Origin: an uncultured Eubacteriales bacterium
Lineage (GTDB): Bacteria > Bacillota > Clostridia > Oscillospirales > CAG-272
Direction of reading: 5' to 3'
Assembly: GCA_934500855.1 (NCBI GenBank)
Contig: CAKSUH010000036.1
Location: 1-10,161, forward strand
Length of the DNA stretch: 10,161 nt
Below the pieces are notes generated by a model, which was not told the origin of the DNA, made no database searches, and worked only from the letters and a program-made list of their open reading frames with translations. Of the stretch, positions 1 to 7,682 are shown piece after piece; the first letter of the stretch is position 1; every line of letters begins with the position of its first letter. The translations under genes and the position numbers were made by a program.

Positions 1-584
1 AGTACGACACGCCGCAGGCAATCGGTGTCAAATGGCAGATGGATGTCAAGTATGTCCCGACCGAGTGCAATGTCAGCCGGGACCCGTTCGGCAGACGGTA
101 TTACCAATACACCGTGATTGACGAGGCAAGCCGGGAGCGTTTTATCCGAGCCTACCCGGAACAGAGCAGCTACAGCACCCTTGATTTCGTCCTGCGCGCT
201 TTCAAGCATTTCGGCTACATCCCAAGAACCATCCAGACCGACAACGGGACGGAATTCACGCATACCGGAAAGACCGACAGAACCCACCCGCTGGACAGGC
301 TCTGCCGGCACTACGGCATCCGTCACCAACTCATCAAGCCGAGAACACCACGGCACAACGGCAAGGTGGAGCGAAGCCACCGGAACGACAACGAGCGTTT
401 CTATAAGACCCTGCGGTTCTACAGCTTCGAGGATCTCCAATCGCAAATGGCAAAATACCTCTACCGTTCCAACCGCATCCCCAGCCGAGTCCTGACCTCC
501 TCGGACGGCAAAACCCGCTGGCTGACCCCCATCCAAAAGCGCCAAGACCTCCTCCCAACCGCCAACCCCCAAAAATTTCTCTGA
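1..584 (+). CDS. IS481-family transposase, integrase catalytic core (5' partial)
   Basis: This is a DDE transposase that cuts and joins the ends of its own element. The open frame runs in from the window edge (first full codon at position 3, reading YDTPQAIGVKWQ before the first in-frame ATG at 39), so that ATG is internal and the N-terminal helix-turn-helix region is missing. An RNase H-like integrase (rve) core is visible. The first catalytic Asp is in QMDVKY, the second in IQTDNGTEF, and the Glu is in NGKVERSHR, followed by NDNERFY, the usual IS481/IS3-type spacing. The C-terminal tail resembles IS481 members (YLYRSNRIPSRVL, then a TPIQKR segment). The frame ends in TGA and shows no internal stop, so the visible part looks intact. 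Family assignment is from motifs only. IS3-type OrfB is a less likely alternative. Confidence 0.85.
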   Translation, partial: YDTPQAIGVKWQMDVKYVPTECNVSRDPFGRRYYQYTVIDEASRERFIRAYPEQSSYSTLDFVLRAFKHFGYIPRTIQTDNGTEFTHTGKTDRTHPLDRLCRHYGIRHQLIKPRTPRHNGKVERSHRNDNERFYKTLRFYSFEDLQSQMAKYLYRSNRIPSRVLTSSDGKTRWLTPIQKRQDLLPTANPQKFL

Positions 585-600
585 TTTTCCAAACTTTTTT

Positions 601-625
601 GTGACAAGGGATTGACAAACTTACA
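601..625 (+). repeat. Candidate right terminal inverted repeat of the IS
   Basis: Seventeen bases after the transposase stop there is a GC-balanced block, starting GTGACAAGGGATTGACAAAC and ending TTACA, inside otherwise T-rich sequence. Read inward it begins TGTAAGTTTGTCAATCCC, which has the TGT start typical of IS481-group ends. It carries an outward TTGACA at 612-617. The opposite end is not in the window, so the repeat cannot be confirmed here. Confidence 0.5.
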
Positions 626-662
626 TTTTTGATTCTTTTTCGGATTTTTTCGCAAAAATCGG

Positions 663-1997
663 TCAGTTCTGTTCCGTCTCCGGAATCGGTTCGGCTTGCA
701 CGGTCACTTCTGCTTCACGCGTCATCAGGTCATCTCCCTCTGTCACGCGGACCGTCAGATTCCGATACTGTGCGGTTTCCCCAACCTGCGGGATATGTCC
801 GCAAAGCTCGCTCAGCCATCCGTTGACGGTCGACGATTCAAACGCATCGTCCTGCCCGAGCGAAAAGAATTCAAAGAAATCGTCCAAGGGAAGCGAGGTT
901 CGGACCGCATATTGATTTTCTCCCGTTTTACGGATGCCGTCATCTTCAACCGCCACATCCTGTTCGTCCCAGATTTCGCCGACAAGTTCCTCCAACACAT
1001 CCTCCATTGTCACGATTCCGAGCGTCATGCCGAATTCGTTGACCACCACCGCCATATGGTTGTGCTCCCGTTGCATCTCGCGGAACAGCGCGTCAAGCGG
1101 CATGGTTTCGGGGACAAACTGCGGCTCATGGAGAATGCTCCGCAAATCAAAATTCTTCTCATCGCGATGAAGCAGATATTCGCTTGCGTGCAGGATCCCG
1201 ACCACGCGGTCCAGATCCTCTTCGTAGACCGGAATGCGGGAATACCCTTCCCGCGCAATCAGTTCGGTCAGGCTTTTTTCATCCGTGTCGGTCGGGACCG
1301 CAACAACCGCGCCGCGCGGGGTCATGATGTCCACCGCGGCTTGGTGCTCCAGACGAAACACATTCTTGATGTATCGGATGTCGTCCCGACGGATGGTTCC
1401 GTCATCACCGCCCGCATCCAACATCATCACGATGTCCTCCTCCGAGACCGCCTCCTCCTGCTCCTTCGGGTCAATCCCGACAAGGCGCAGAACACCGTTT
1501 GTGGATACCGTAAGCAGCCAAATCACGGGTTTCAGGATTTTGGACAGCACGGAAACAACACCGCAAACCGCGCCCGCCAGCTTTTCTTTGTGGCGCATGG
1601 CAACCCGCTTGGGAACCAACTCGCCGAGGATCAGCGTAAAGTAGGACAGAATCAGCGTAATCAGGATGACCGACACCGTGCGGACCGTTCCCTCGTGCCC
1701 CGCGGGGATTCCGAACAGACGGACAAGTCCGCCCGTCAGCCGTTCGGCAAAATTATCCGCCGCAAACGCCGAGCCGAGAAAGCCCGCCAAAGTGATGCCG
1801 ATCTGGATGGTTGACAGGAACTGCGTCGGCTCCTGTATGATTTTCAATAGTTTTTTGGCGCGCTTTTCACCGCTTTCCGCCTGTGCCCGGACTTTCTTCT
1901 CGTTCAGGGAGATTACCGCAATTTCGGTTGCGGCAAAAAAGGCATTCAGCAGGATCAGCACCAACTGTAACAGCAATTGCTTTATGATATCAGACAT
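663..1997 (-). CDS. CNNM/CBS/CorC_HlyC-domain membrane protein (hemolysin C / UPF0053 family)
   Basis: A 444-residue integral membrane protein of the CNNM (DUF21) group. Relatives are linked to Mg2+/Co2+ export and homeostasis, while the 'hemolysin' name is historical. Residues 1-200 form the CNNM domain. They contain hydrophobic segments near 4-24, 61-81, 103-123 and 140-172, the NAFFAATEIA start typical of the family, and the GELVPKRVA motif at 125-133. A CBS pair follows (about 221-345), with DIMTPR at 223-228, SRIPVYEE and EFGMTLGIVTMEDVLEELVG. A C-terminal CorC_HlyC domain spans about 356-438. Length and domain order are normal for the family. The ATG is preceded by AAAAGGAGAA with 9 nt spacing. 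The gene is monocistronic with its own strong promoter and a long leader. No terminator is visible before the IS end 38 bp past its stop. Transported ion and direction cannot be read from the sequence. Confidence 0.93.
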   Translation of the reverse strand: MSDIIKQLLLQLVLILLNAFFAATEIAVISLNEKKVRAQAESGEKRAKKLLKIIQEPTQFLSTIQIGITLAGFLGSAFAADNFAERLTGGLVRLFGIPAGHEGTVRTVSVILITLILSYFTLILGELVPKRVAMRHKEKLAGAVCGVVSVLSKILKPVIWLLTVSTNGVLRLVGIDPKEQEEAVSEEDIVMMLDAGGDDGTIRRDDIRYIKNVFRLEHQAAVDIMTPRGAVVAVPTDTDEKSLTELIAREGYSRIPVYEEDLDRVVGILHASEYLLHRDEKNFDLRSILHEPQFVPETMPLDALFREMQREHNHMAVVVNEFGMTLGIVTMEDVLEELVGEIWDEQDVAVEDDGIRKTGENQYAVRTSLPLDDFFEFFSLGQDDAFESSTVNGWLSELCGHIPQVGETAQYRNLTVRVTEGDDLMTREAEVTVQAEPIPETEQN

Positions 1998-2171
1998 AAT
2001 TGTTTTTCTCCTTTTATTCCGTAAATGGTTTTTCGGTCGAGTGAAGCGGAATTACCGCTAACACAGCATGACATACGGAATATCCCTCTTCGGGGACGGA
2101 GAACCGCTGATGAAAAATCCCGTTCCGGGATAACATCGGGGTATACTGTCCAAAGTTCCACCAACTCCTTT
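1998..2171 (-). promoter_or_regulatory. Long structured 5' leader of the CNNM gene; candidate translational switch
   Basis: About 170 nt separate the predicted transcription start from the CNNM ATG. In plus-strand coordinates three hairpins can form: 2109-2137 (GATG/CATC outside ATCCCG/CGGGAT), 2083-2096 (TCCC/GGGA) and 2041-2064 (GTG/CAC outside AGCGG/CCGCT). In the transcript the CCGCU from 2045-2049 can pair with AGCGG either at 2055-2059 or at 2104-2108, so two folds exclude each other. Directly after the second AGCGG, UUCUCC (2098-2103) is exactly complementary to the GGAGAA of the ribosome binding site (2006-2011). This is what a translation-controlling riboswitch or RNA-binding-protein leader looks like. 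I could not match it to the M-box or yybP-ykoY consensus from memory. Structures were found by eye, without energy calculation. Confidence 0.45.
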
Positions 2172-2177
2172 CACCAT

Positions 2178-2206
2178 ATTATATAATAAATTCATCTGAT
2201 TGTCAA
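2178..2206 (-). promoter_or_regulatory. Perfect consensus sigma-A promoter for the CNNM gene
   Basis: On the minus strand, TTGACA (2201-2206) and TATAAT (2178-2183) are separated by exactly 17 bp. All twelve bases match the housekeeping consensus. Transcription should start near 2171, just past the terminator of the preceding DUF47 gene. A promoter this strong ahead of a long foldable leader suggests that control is exerted after initiation (inference). Confidence 0.85.
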
Positions 2207-2235
2207 GCGTGCCCGCAAGATTTTACATTTTGTAC

Positions 2236-2268
2236 AAAAACAAGAGGACGCGATATCCGATCGCGTCC
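2236..2268 (-). terminator. Intrinsic terminator of the pit-DUF47 operon
   Basis: A perfect 9-bp GC-rich stem (GGACGCGAT at 2246-2254 with ATCGCGTCC at 2260-2268, 5-nt loop) lies 8 nt past the DUF47 stop codon. In the minus-strand transcript it is followed by CUCUUG and a run of five U (2236-2240). The gap before the U-run makes it slightly atypical, but its position between an operon end and the next promoter supports the call. Confidence 0.75.
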
Positions 2269-2276
2269 CCCCGCCG

Positions 2277-2897
2277 TCAGGTATTCTTAACAATGATTTG
2301 CTCAATGATATCCGCGGCATGCTCGCAAAGATCACAGCAAGCCTCCAGACTGTCATAAATTCCGCGTGCGCCGAGCAAGGTGCGGAAATCGGTTTCGGTC
2401 ACAAACAACTTATGAATCGCTTCCGCATAGATTTCATCCGCCTCGCCCTCGTGCGTGTTGACATCAATCAGATGCTGGCGGAGCATATCCGGCTTTTTGA
2501 AGTTCTTCAGCTCCGCTCCTGCCGCGTACAGCGCCTTGACGCATTCGTCCACCTTCTCGCCCAGCATCGGCGCCGCGTCCGGAATCCGCTTGATATCGAA
2601 CATATAAAGTTCCAGAACCACCTCATCCAGCGCGTCGGTAATATCGTCTACCAGTTGGACCAGATGCAGGATATCCTCCTGATCGATCGGCGTGATGAAT
2701 TCCGCCGACAGGCGCGACAGAATGGAATGATGGATGTCGTCTCCGAGATGCTCGATTGCGTGCATCCGCTCCTTATATTCCTGTATATTTTCCGCCGTGA
2801 CATTCATCAGAATCTCGGAGAGCAGTTCCGACGCGCGAACGCTGTGGGACAGCTGCTCCTCAATCAGCTTGAAATAATCGTTTCGATTCCGTGCCAT
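2277..2897 (-). CDS. DUF47 family protein, PhoU-like partner of the PiT phosphate transporter
   Basis: A 206-residue, wholly helical cytoplasmic protein of the DUF47 (PhoU-like) family. Members are encoded next to PiT transporters and are thought to regulate or assist them. Family features seen are IEHLGDDIHH (48-57), FITPIDQEDI (67-76), DDITDALDEV (84-93), THEGEADEIY (148-157) and a C-terminal CEHAADIIEQIIVKN. The repeated acidic clusters fit the metal-binding helix pairs of PhoU-type folds. Length is typical for the family (about 200-215 residues). The ATG follows GGAGG (2906-2910), and this ribosome binding site begins 2 nt from the stop of the upstream pit gene, only 15 nt separating the two coding regions. 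Translation is therefore probably coupled. Regulation follows the pit promoter. A direct role in phosphate transport is inferred from context and family. Confidence 0.93.
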   Translation of the reverse strand: MARNRNDYFKLIEEQLSHSVRASELLSEILMNVTAENIQEYKERMHAIEHLGDDIHHSILSRLSAEFITPIDQEDILHLVQLVDDITDALDEVVLELYMFDIKRIPDAAPMLGEKVDECVKALYAAGAELKNFKKPDMLRQHLIDVNTHEGEADEIYAEAIHKLFVTETDFRTLLGARGIYDSLEACCDLCEHAADIIEQIIVKNT

Positions 2898-2912
2898 ACC
2901 TCTTTCCTCCTT

Positions 2913-3962
2913 TTATGCAAACAAACGCAGGAACAGCTTCGCCGTCAGAAAGCCCAACACACCGCACCCCGGGAAGGTACAGACCCATGTCAGAACCAGA
3001 TCCCGAACCACACCCCAATTGACATTCCGCAACCGTTTGGAGGCGCCCACCCCCATGATCGCCGTGGTCTTGGTATGCGTGGTACTCACGGGAATTCCCG
3101 ACAGCGATGAAATCAGCAGGCAGATTGCGCCCGCCGCATCCGCCGCAAATCCCTGATACGGTTTGAGTTTGACCATATCCATTCCGACCGATTTAATAAT
3201 GCGATAGCCGCCGATGGAGGTTCCCAACCCCATGACAGCCGAGCAGAGAATCATCAGCCACAGCGGGACGGTAAAGCCCGTCACGGCAGCCTGTCCGTTT
3301 GCAAGCGCCGCGGCAAGCAGGAATACCGCCATGAATTTCTGACCGTCCTGTGCGCCGTGCATGAATGCCATCGCCGCGCCGCCCGCGATCTGCGACTTCG
3401 TAAAAAAGCTGTCGCATCGCATCCGGTTGCGGTCCCGGAACAGGAATGTGACCAGCTTTGACAGCACAAATCCCAGTCCGAATCCGAGCACGGTGGAAAG
3501 CAGCAACCCAACAAGGACCTTCCTCCACTCTCCCCAATTCACACCGGAGAAATTGCCGTGAATCGCAACCGCCGCTCCTGTCAGCCCGGCAATCAGCGCG
3601 TGGCTTTCACTGGTAGGAATTCCGAAATACCACGCCGCCGTTGCCCAAACGACAATTGCCGTCATTGCCGCGCAAAGCGCAATCAGCGCCTCATGCGCGT
3701 TTCCGCCGAAATCCACCATATTGTATATGGTCATCGCCACCGACGCGTTGACGGCTGTCATGACCAACACGCCCAGAAAATTGCAGATCGCCGCCATGAT
3801 AATGGCTTTCCGCACCCCGATCGCCCGTGTTGACACACAGGTTGCGATTGCATTCGGGGCATCGGTCCAACCATTGACCAAAATCACGCCGAGCGTCAGC
3901 ACCGACGACACCAACAACACCGGGTTTTGCGCGACCTGCCGCAAGAATTCCATCAAAGCCAT
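2913..3962 (-). CDS. PiT-family inorganic phosphate transporter
   Basis: A 349-residue polytopic membrane protein of the PiT family, which couples phosphate uptake to H+ or Na+. The two inverted halves each carry a signature: NGWTDAPNAIAT (30-41) with FGIPTSESHALIAG (113-126), and HGAQDGQKFM (202-211) with GIPVSTTHTKTTAIMG (289-304). The P(T/V)S motifs are the conserved re-entrant loops. Hydrophobic stretches cover most of the chain apart from a basic loop at about 175-190 (FRDRNRMRCD). In classical PiT proteins the signatures read GANDxxNA; here the first Asn is Thr and the second half has QDGQK, so this belongs to a divergent branch. Length is within the shorter bacterial range. The start at 3962 follows AGAGGG 9 nt upstream. 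It heads an operon with the DUF47 gene. Phosphate is the likely substrate; the coupling ion is unknown. Confidence 0.92.
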   Translation of the reverse strand: MALMEFLRQVAQNPVLLVSSVLTLGVILVNGWTDAPNAIATCVSTRAIGVRKAIIMAAICNFLGVLVMTAVNASVAMTIYNMVDFGGNAHEALIALCAAMTAIVVWATAAWYFGIPTSESHALIAGLTGAAVAIHGNFSGVNWGEWRKVLVGLLLSTVLGFGLGFVLSKLVTFLFRDRNRMRCDSFFTKSQIAGGAAMAFMHGAQDGQKFMAVFLLAAALANGQAAVTGFTVPLWLMILCSAVMGLGTSIGGYRIIKSVGMDMVKLKPYQGFAADAAGAICLLISSLSGIPVSTTHTKTTAIMGVGASKRLRNVNWGVVRDLVLTWVCTFPGCGVLGFLTAKLFLRLFA

Positions 3963-4010
3963 CGTTTTCCCTCTTTCGCTTCCGAGCCGCCATTTGCGGT
4001 CTGCTCCTTT

Positions 4011-4041
4011 ATTATATCATATTTTGTTTTTTCTTTGTGAA
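4011..4041 (-). promoter_or_regulatory. Likely promoter of the pit-DUF47 operon
   Basis: Minus-strand TATAAT (4011-4016) is preceded by TTCACA (4036-4041; 5 of 6 consensus bases) at a 19-bp spacing, longer than optimal. The spacer is A-rich. Transcription would begin near 4004, giving a leader of about 40 nt. Its weak spacing suggests that an activator may be needed (inference). Confidence 0.6.
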
Positions 4042-4062
4042 AAATTCAGGTAAAATTTTCGT

Positions 4063-4099
4063 AAAGCGCAAACGCCTCCGATTTCGGAGAAAGCGCAAA
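4063..4099. repeat. Direct repeat flanking an inverted repeat, upstream of the pit promoter
   Basis: AAAGCGCAAA occurs exactly twice (4063-4072 and 4090-4099, 27 bp apart start to start). Between the copies is a perfect inverted repeat, CTCCGA (4076-4081) and TCGGAG (4084-4089). Because GCGC is self-complementary, the whole block can also fold as a larger hairpin. There is no U-run on either strand, so it is not a good terminator. It sits about 22 bp upstream of the pit -35 box, where an activator or operator site would be expected. Confidence 0.4.
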
Positions 4100-4103
4100 A
4101 GGC

Positions 4104-4141
4104 AAAAAAAGGGAGAGCCATGCGCAATGCAGGACTCTCCC
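4104..4141 (-). terminator. Intrinsic terminator of the surface protein-trpS unit
   Basis: The stem pairs GGGAGAGCC (4111-4119) with GGACTCTCCC (4132-4141, one bulged A) and extends inward as TGC/GCA (4121-4123 with 4129-4131) around a GCAAT loop. In the minus-strand transcript it is followed at once by seven U (4104-4110). It lies 29 nt past the trpS stop. This is a textbook rho-independent terminator. Confidence 0.9.
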
Positions 4142-4170
4142 GGCAGACAAAACAATTGTTGCTCCGCCCG

Positions 4171-5235
<1,065 letters not shown>

Positions 5236-5240
5236 TTATC

Positions 5241-7424
5241 TTATCCTTTATCCTTTTCCTGTTGTTTGCGTTTTTTGGTTTCGTAGCCGACATAGACTGC
5301 CACCGCGCCGATGATGATACCGCCCGCAGAACCGCCGCCGATTGCAAGGCAGAGATCGGTCCCGGTAAAGACGGTCGGCGTTTTTTCGCCGTACTCCGTC
5401 AGACGGTCAAAGTAGAGATACAACCCGCCGAGAAGATCCTCATTCGCATAACGGTTCAAATTGTACGGAATCGCTTCCCCGAATGCGTGTGCAAAGCTGC
5501 GGTCCAGTCCGCTCTGCTCCCTGTCTGCCAGCGCGCAGAGATTCTCCGCAAGAATCGGCTTGCCCGCCTTCGGATCATCCGTCACAAAAAGGGCGTTCCA
5601 CTGACTGCCGCTCCAGCCGTTGAGGTCGGCTCGGGGACCCGAAATCTCGGCAAGGGTCGCCGTATGCCCGTCCGAATCGTTCGGCAGCTCGGACAGGACC
5701 GTTTGCGACACGCCGTTGTAGATCGTAAAATCGAGATCGGCGCGGACCTGCACGATGCCGGCAGGAATCCGTTTGTACTGCGGCAACTGCTCCATCCAGA
5801 CATCCATCCCGCCGTTGTAAAGTGCATGAAGCGCGACCGCGGTTTTGGCGCTCATTTCCCAAAGATACGGAATCTCGGTCATGCGGATTCCCGTCAGCGC
5901 GACAAAGCACTGCTTCATATAATCGGAAGCGGCACGCTCGCGCCACAGCCCGAGCAATTCCTCCCCTTCCCCGAAATCGGTCGGGAACGCGACCGCATAG
6001 ACCTCGCGGAAGGTGTTCGTGAACAGATCCCCGTAAACCGACGACGCAAGCTCCGAAAGAAGCTCGGTCCTTGCAATCGGCTCGCCCCATTCTCCCCAGA
6101 ACCACCGCAGATCGGCGTTTTCGCGGACATGACGGACCGCTTCCTCCGTCAGGCCGAGGAAACTGTAATGCTCCAGACGGTCCGAAAGCCCCGCTTTCAG
6201 CGGTACGGACAGGTCCTCCCCCTCCGGAATTCTGATCGGTTCCTTTTCGGCAGTCGGTTCGCCGTCTTTCTCGGTATCGGTCGATCCGGAAGTTTCTCCG
6301 GTCTCCGTTTCGGTTGTGTCGCCGTCATTCTTCGTGCTGTCCGAGCCGCCCGAGGTCCCCGTGTCGGGGGGAAGGTCGGGATCGGGAACCACCGTTGTTG
6401 TATCACAGCCCGCAAACAACAGGACATCGGGCATCAGATACGGTGCCACCGCACGCTGACCCTCGCTCATCGCCTCGAAAAGGAAGCAGAGCTGTTCCGC
6501 CTGCAGGTCGCCGCGACAGATGAAGTCCGCAAGCGTTTGCCCGTCGGACAGCCTGACGCCGCCCGCAATCTCCGCAAGCGCGCCGCCCAACAGGTAGCTC
6601 TGCAATTCGCGTTCATTCAGCCGTCCGATATAGCGGTCAAGGGACTTTTCGTCCGCATTCCATTTGGTCGGCGCATTCCGATAAGCCGTCAGCGGCTTTG
6701 AAATGCTCTCCCAATCCGACAGCAGCCGTCCTGCCGAAAGCAGTGTTTCGGCACTCGGACTTCCCGCCCCCGGAGTCAGACCGTTCAGCGAGGAGGCAAG
6801 TGCCTTGCCGTCCTCCGCTCCGTTTCCGACATACAGAACGGCAAACAGAAGCGATACCGTTGTCAGTTCCGCATCGGACAGGATCCGCTCCACATTCCAG
6901 TCCGTAGCCTCGGACAGGAGCAATTCTCCCAACAGAAGCCCGGTTTCCGTATCGCGGAATCGGTTGAGAATCTCATATGCCCGGACTGCGGGCTTTGCTC
7001 CCGCTTGGTATGCCGTTGCCCATGCCGCCGCCGAGGTCTGCACCGCGCGGACCGCTTCGGTCAACTGTTGCCCGCACAGTCGGTTCAGCGCGTATACATC
7101 GGTGTAGGCATACTTCCCGTTCATGTTCAGGACCGCGATGTCGGTCAGTGCCTTTTCGGGATCCCGCGTGGTCTTATAGCCGAGGAACACCGAAAGACTG
7201 CCGGTTCCCGTCCCCTGATTCAGGTTCTGCCCGACGACCGTATAGCCCTCCCGCTCCAGATATGCGATTGCCTCCTGCCTGTTTGCGGAAATGCAGACCT
7301 GCACTTCACTGACAAATACGCGACCGTACTCCGCCGACGCGCCCTGCGACAGTACGCCGCACAGCATGGTCAGCATCAGAAATACCGCGACCGTGCGCCG
7401 CAGTCCGCCCAAAATCCGTTTCAT
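5241..7424 (-). CDS. Large secreted, membrane-anchored protein of unknown function
   Basis: I do not recognise the function. The 727-residue product has a classic signal peptide: MKRILGGLRR, a hydrophobic core to about 24, and a cleavage site after GASA at 31. Residues about 35-110 form a small domain (VQVCISANRQEAIAYLEREG ... VFLGYKTTRDP ... LTDIAVLNMNGKY). It resembles, from memory, a repeat unit of unknown role in surface proteins of Firmicutes. A helical region (about 115-340) ends near C340, followed by an acidic Thr/Ser/Glu/Asp linker (about 341-400). A second helical, Trp-rich region spans 410-685. A Gly-rich membrane segment (about 691-714) and a basic tail (KKRKQQEKDKG) anchor it, so most of the chain faces outside. 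No LPXTG or enzyme motif was seen. The ATG at 7424 follows AAAGGA with 7 nt spacing, just inside a good promoter. The gene leads the unit that contains trpS. Confidence 0.85.
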   Translation of the reverse strand: MKRILGGLRRTVAVFLMLTMLCGVLSQGASAEYGRVFVSEVQVCISANRQEAIAYLEREGYTVVGQNLNQGTGTGSLSVFLGYKTTRDPEKALTDIAVLNMNGKYAYTDVYALNRLCGQQLTEAVRAVQTSAAAWATAYQAGAKPAVRAYEILNRFRDTETGLLLGELLLSEATDWNVERILSDAELTTVSLLFAVLYVGNGAEDGKALASSLNGLTPGAGSPSAETLLSAGRLLSDWESISKPLTAYRNAPTKWNADEKSLDRYIGRLNERELQSYLLGGALAEIAGGVRLSDGQTLADFICRGDLQAEQLCFLFEAMSEGQRAVAPYLMPDVLLFAGCDTTTVVPDPDLPPDTGTSGGSDSTKNDGDTTETETGETSGSTDTEKDGEPTAEKEPIRIPEGEDLSVPLKAGLSDRLEHYSFLGLTEEAVRHVRENADLRWFWGEWGEPIARTELLSELASSVYGDLFTNTFREVYAVAFPTDFGEGEELLGLWRERAASDYMKQCFVALTGIRMTEIPYLWEMSAKTAVALHALYNGGMDVWMEQLPQYKRIPAGIVQVRADLDFTIYNGVSQTVLSELPNDSDGHTATLAEISGPRADLNGWSGSQWNALFVTDDPKAGKPILAENLCALADREQSGLDRSFAHAFGEAIPYNLNRYANEDLLGGLYLYFDRLTEYGEKTPTVFTGTDLCLAIGGGSAGGIIIGAVAVYVGYETKKRKQQEKDKG

Positions 7425-7474
7425 TTCATCATCCTTTCCCCAAAAAGCGGTTCGGGGTACCTGTTATTCATATT

Positions 7475-7503
7475 ATTATACCACAAAGCAAGCCGTATTT
7501 CAA
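7475..7503 (-). promoter_or_regulatory. Sigma-A promoter of the surface protein-trpS unit
   Basis: Minus-strand TTGAAA (7498-7503) and TATAAT (7475-7480) are separated by exactly 17 bp. Transcription should start near 7468, leaving a leader of only about 43 nt. That is too short for a T-box or other aptamer controlling trpS. Confidence 0.8.
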
Positions 7504-7592
7504 TAGTTTTTTTCAAAACCGTCCCGGTAATCCGACAAAAGTACCAAAAAGAGAAAAATTCAGAAAAAAGACTTTCTTTTTGCGCGAAAATG

Positions 7593-7601
7593 TGCTATAC
7601 T
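7593..7601 (+). promoter_or_regulatory. Extended -10 promoter of the Na+/Pi cotransporter gene
   Basis: TGC followed by TATACT (7596-7601) is an extended -10 element. No good -35 lies 16-18 bp upstream (TTTCTT at best). The predicted start near 7608 gives a leader of about 97 nt before the ATG at 7705. It is divergent from the surface-protein promoter about 90 bp away. Confidence 0.55.
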
Positions 7602-7634
7602 GTAAATTGCGTGTAAAGTGCGCAACAAAAAAGT

Positions 7635-7682
7635 GCAGGATTTCCCGAAATGCGCAAATCCGCATCGGTTTCAACCCCCTGC
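7635..7682 (+). other. Hairpin in the leader of the Na+/Pi cotransporter gene
   Basis: GCAGG (7635-7639) pairs with CCTGC (7678-7682). Inside it CCG (7645-7647) pairs with CGG (7666-7668) and ATGCG (7650-7654) with CGCAT (7661-7665), around a 6-nt loop with a two-A bulge. The structure ends just before the AAAGGA ribosome binding site (7690-7695). It is not followed by a U-run. A regulatory role is possible but untested. Confidence 0.35.

Larger units (their letters stand above)
1..625 (+). mobile_element. Right part of an IS481-like insertion sequence
   Basis: The left edge of the window lies inside an insertion sequence. What is visible is most of the catalytic half of a DDE transposase followed by about 40 nt of AT-rich tail. 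The tail ends in a candidate terminal inverted repeat at 601-625, finishing in ACA (TGT when read inward), the terminus usual for the IS481 group. The left end, the matching inverted repeat and any target duplication lie outside the window, so the boundary at 625 is an inference. The flanking CNNM gene is intact, so the element landed just downstream of it. Confidence 0.7.

Noticed and set aside
612..640. Outward hybrid promoter from the TTGACA in the IS end
   Set aside because: No -10-like hexamer lies 16-18 bp downstream (CTTTTT region), so a working promoter is not supported.
643..660. Hairpin GATTTTT/AAAAATC as terminator of the CNNM gene
   Set aside because: The stem is almost entirely A-T, and on the minus strand it is followed by A-rich sequence, not a U-run.
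696..1814. 372-codon open frame on the plus strand opposite the CNNM gene
   Set aside because: It has no ribosome binding site, and its composition is typical of a shadow frame. The CNNM/CBS/CorC domains on the minus strand are unmistakable.
1982..2164. 60-codon frame in the CNNM leader, overlapping the CNNM start, as a regulatory leader peptide
   Set aside because: Its TTG start directly touches the AAGGAG and the following GTG is only 3 nt away, so initiation would be poor. No regulatory codon run is evident. RNA structure explains the leader better.
3691..3993. 100-codon frame starting at an ATG behind GGAG in the pit leader
   Set aside because: It is out of frame with pit, lies almost entirely inside it, and has no recognisable product. 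The pit start at 3962 has its own AGAGGG.
5262..6701. 479-codon open frame on the plus strand opposite the surface protein gene
   Set aside because: The minus-strand gene has a signal peptide, membrane anchor, promoter and ribosome binding site. The plus-strand frame has none and looks like an antisense shadow.
7425..7470. T-box or other aptamer for the unit containing trpS
   Set aside because: The leader is only about 43 nt, and there is no specifier loop or T-box sequence.
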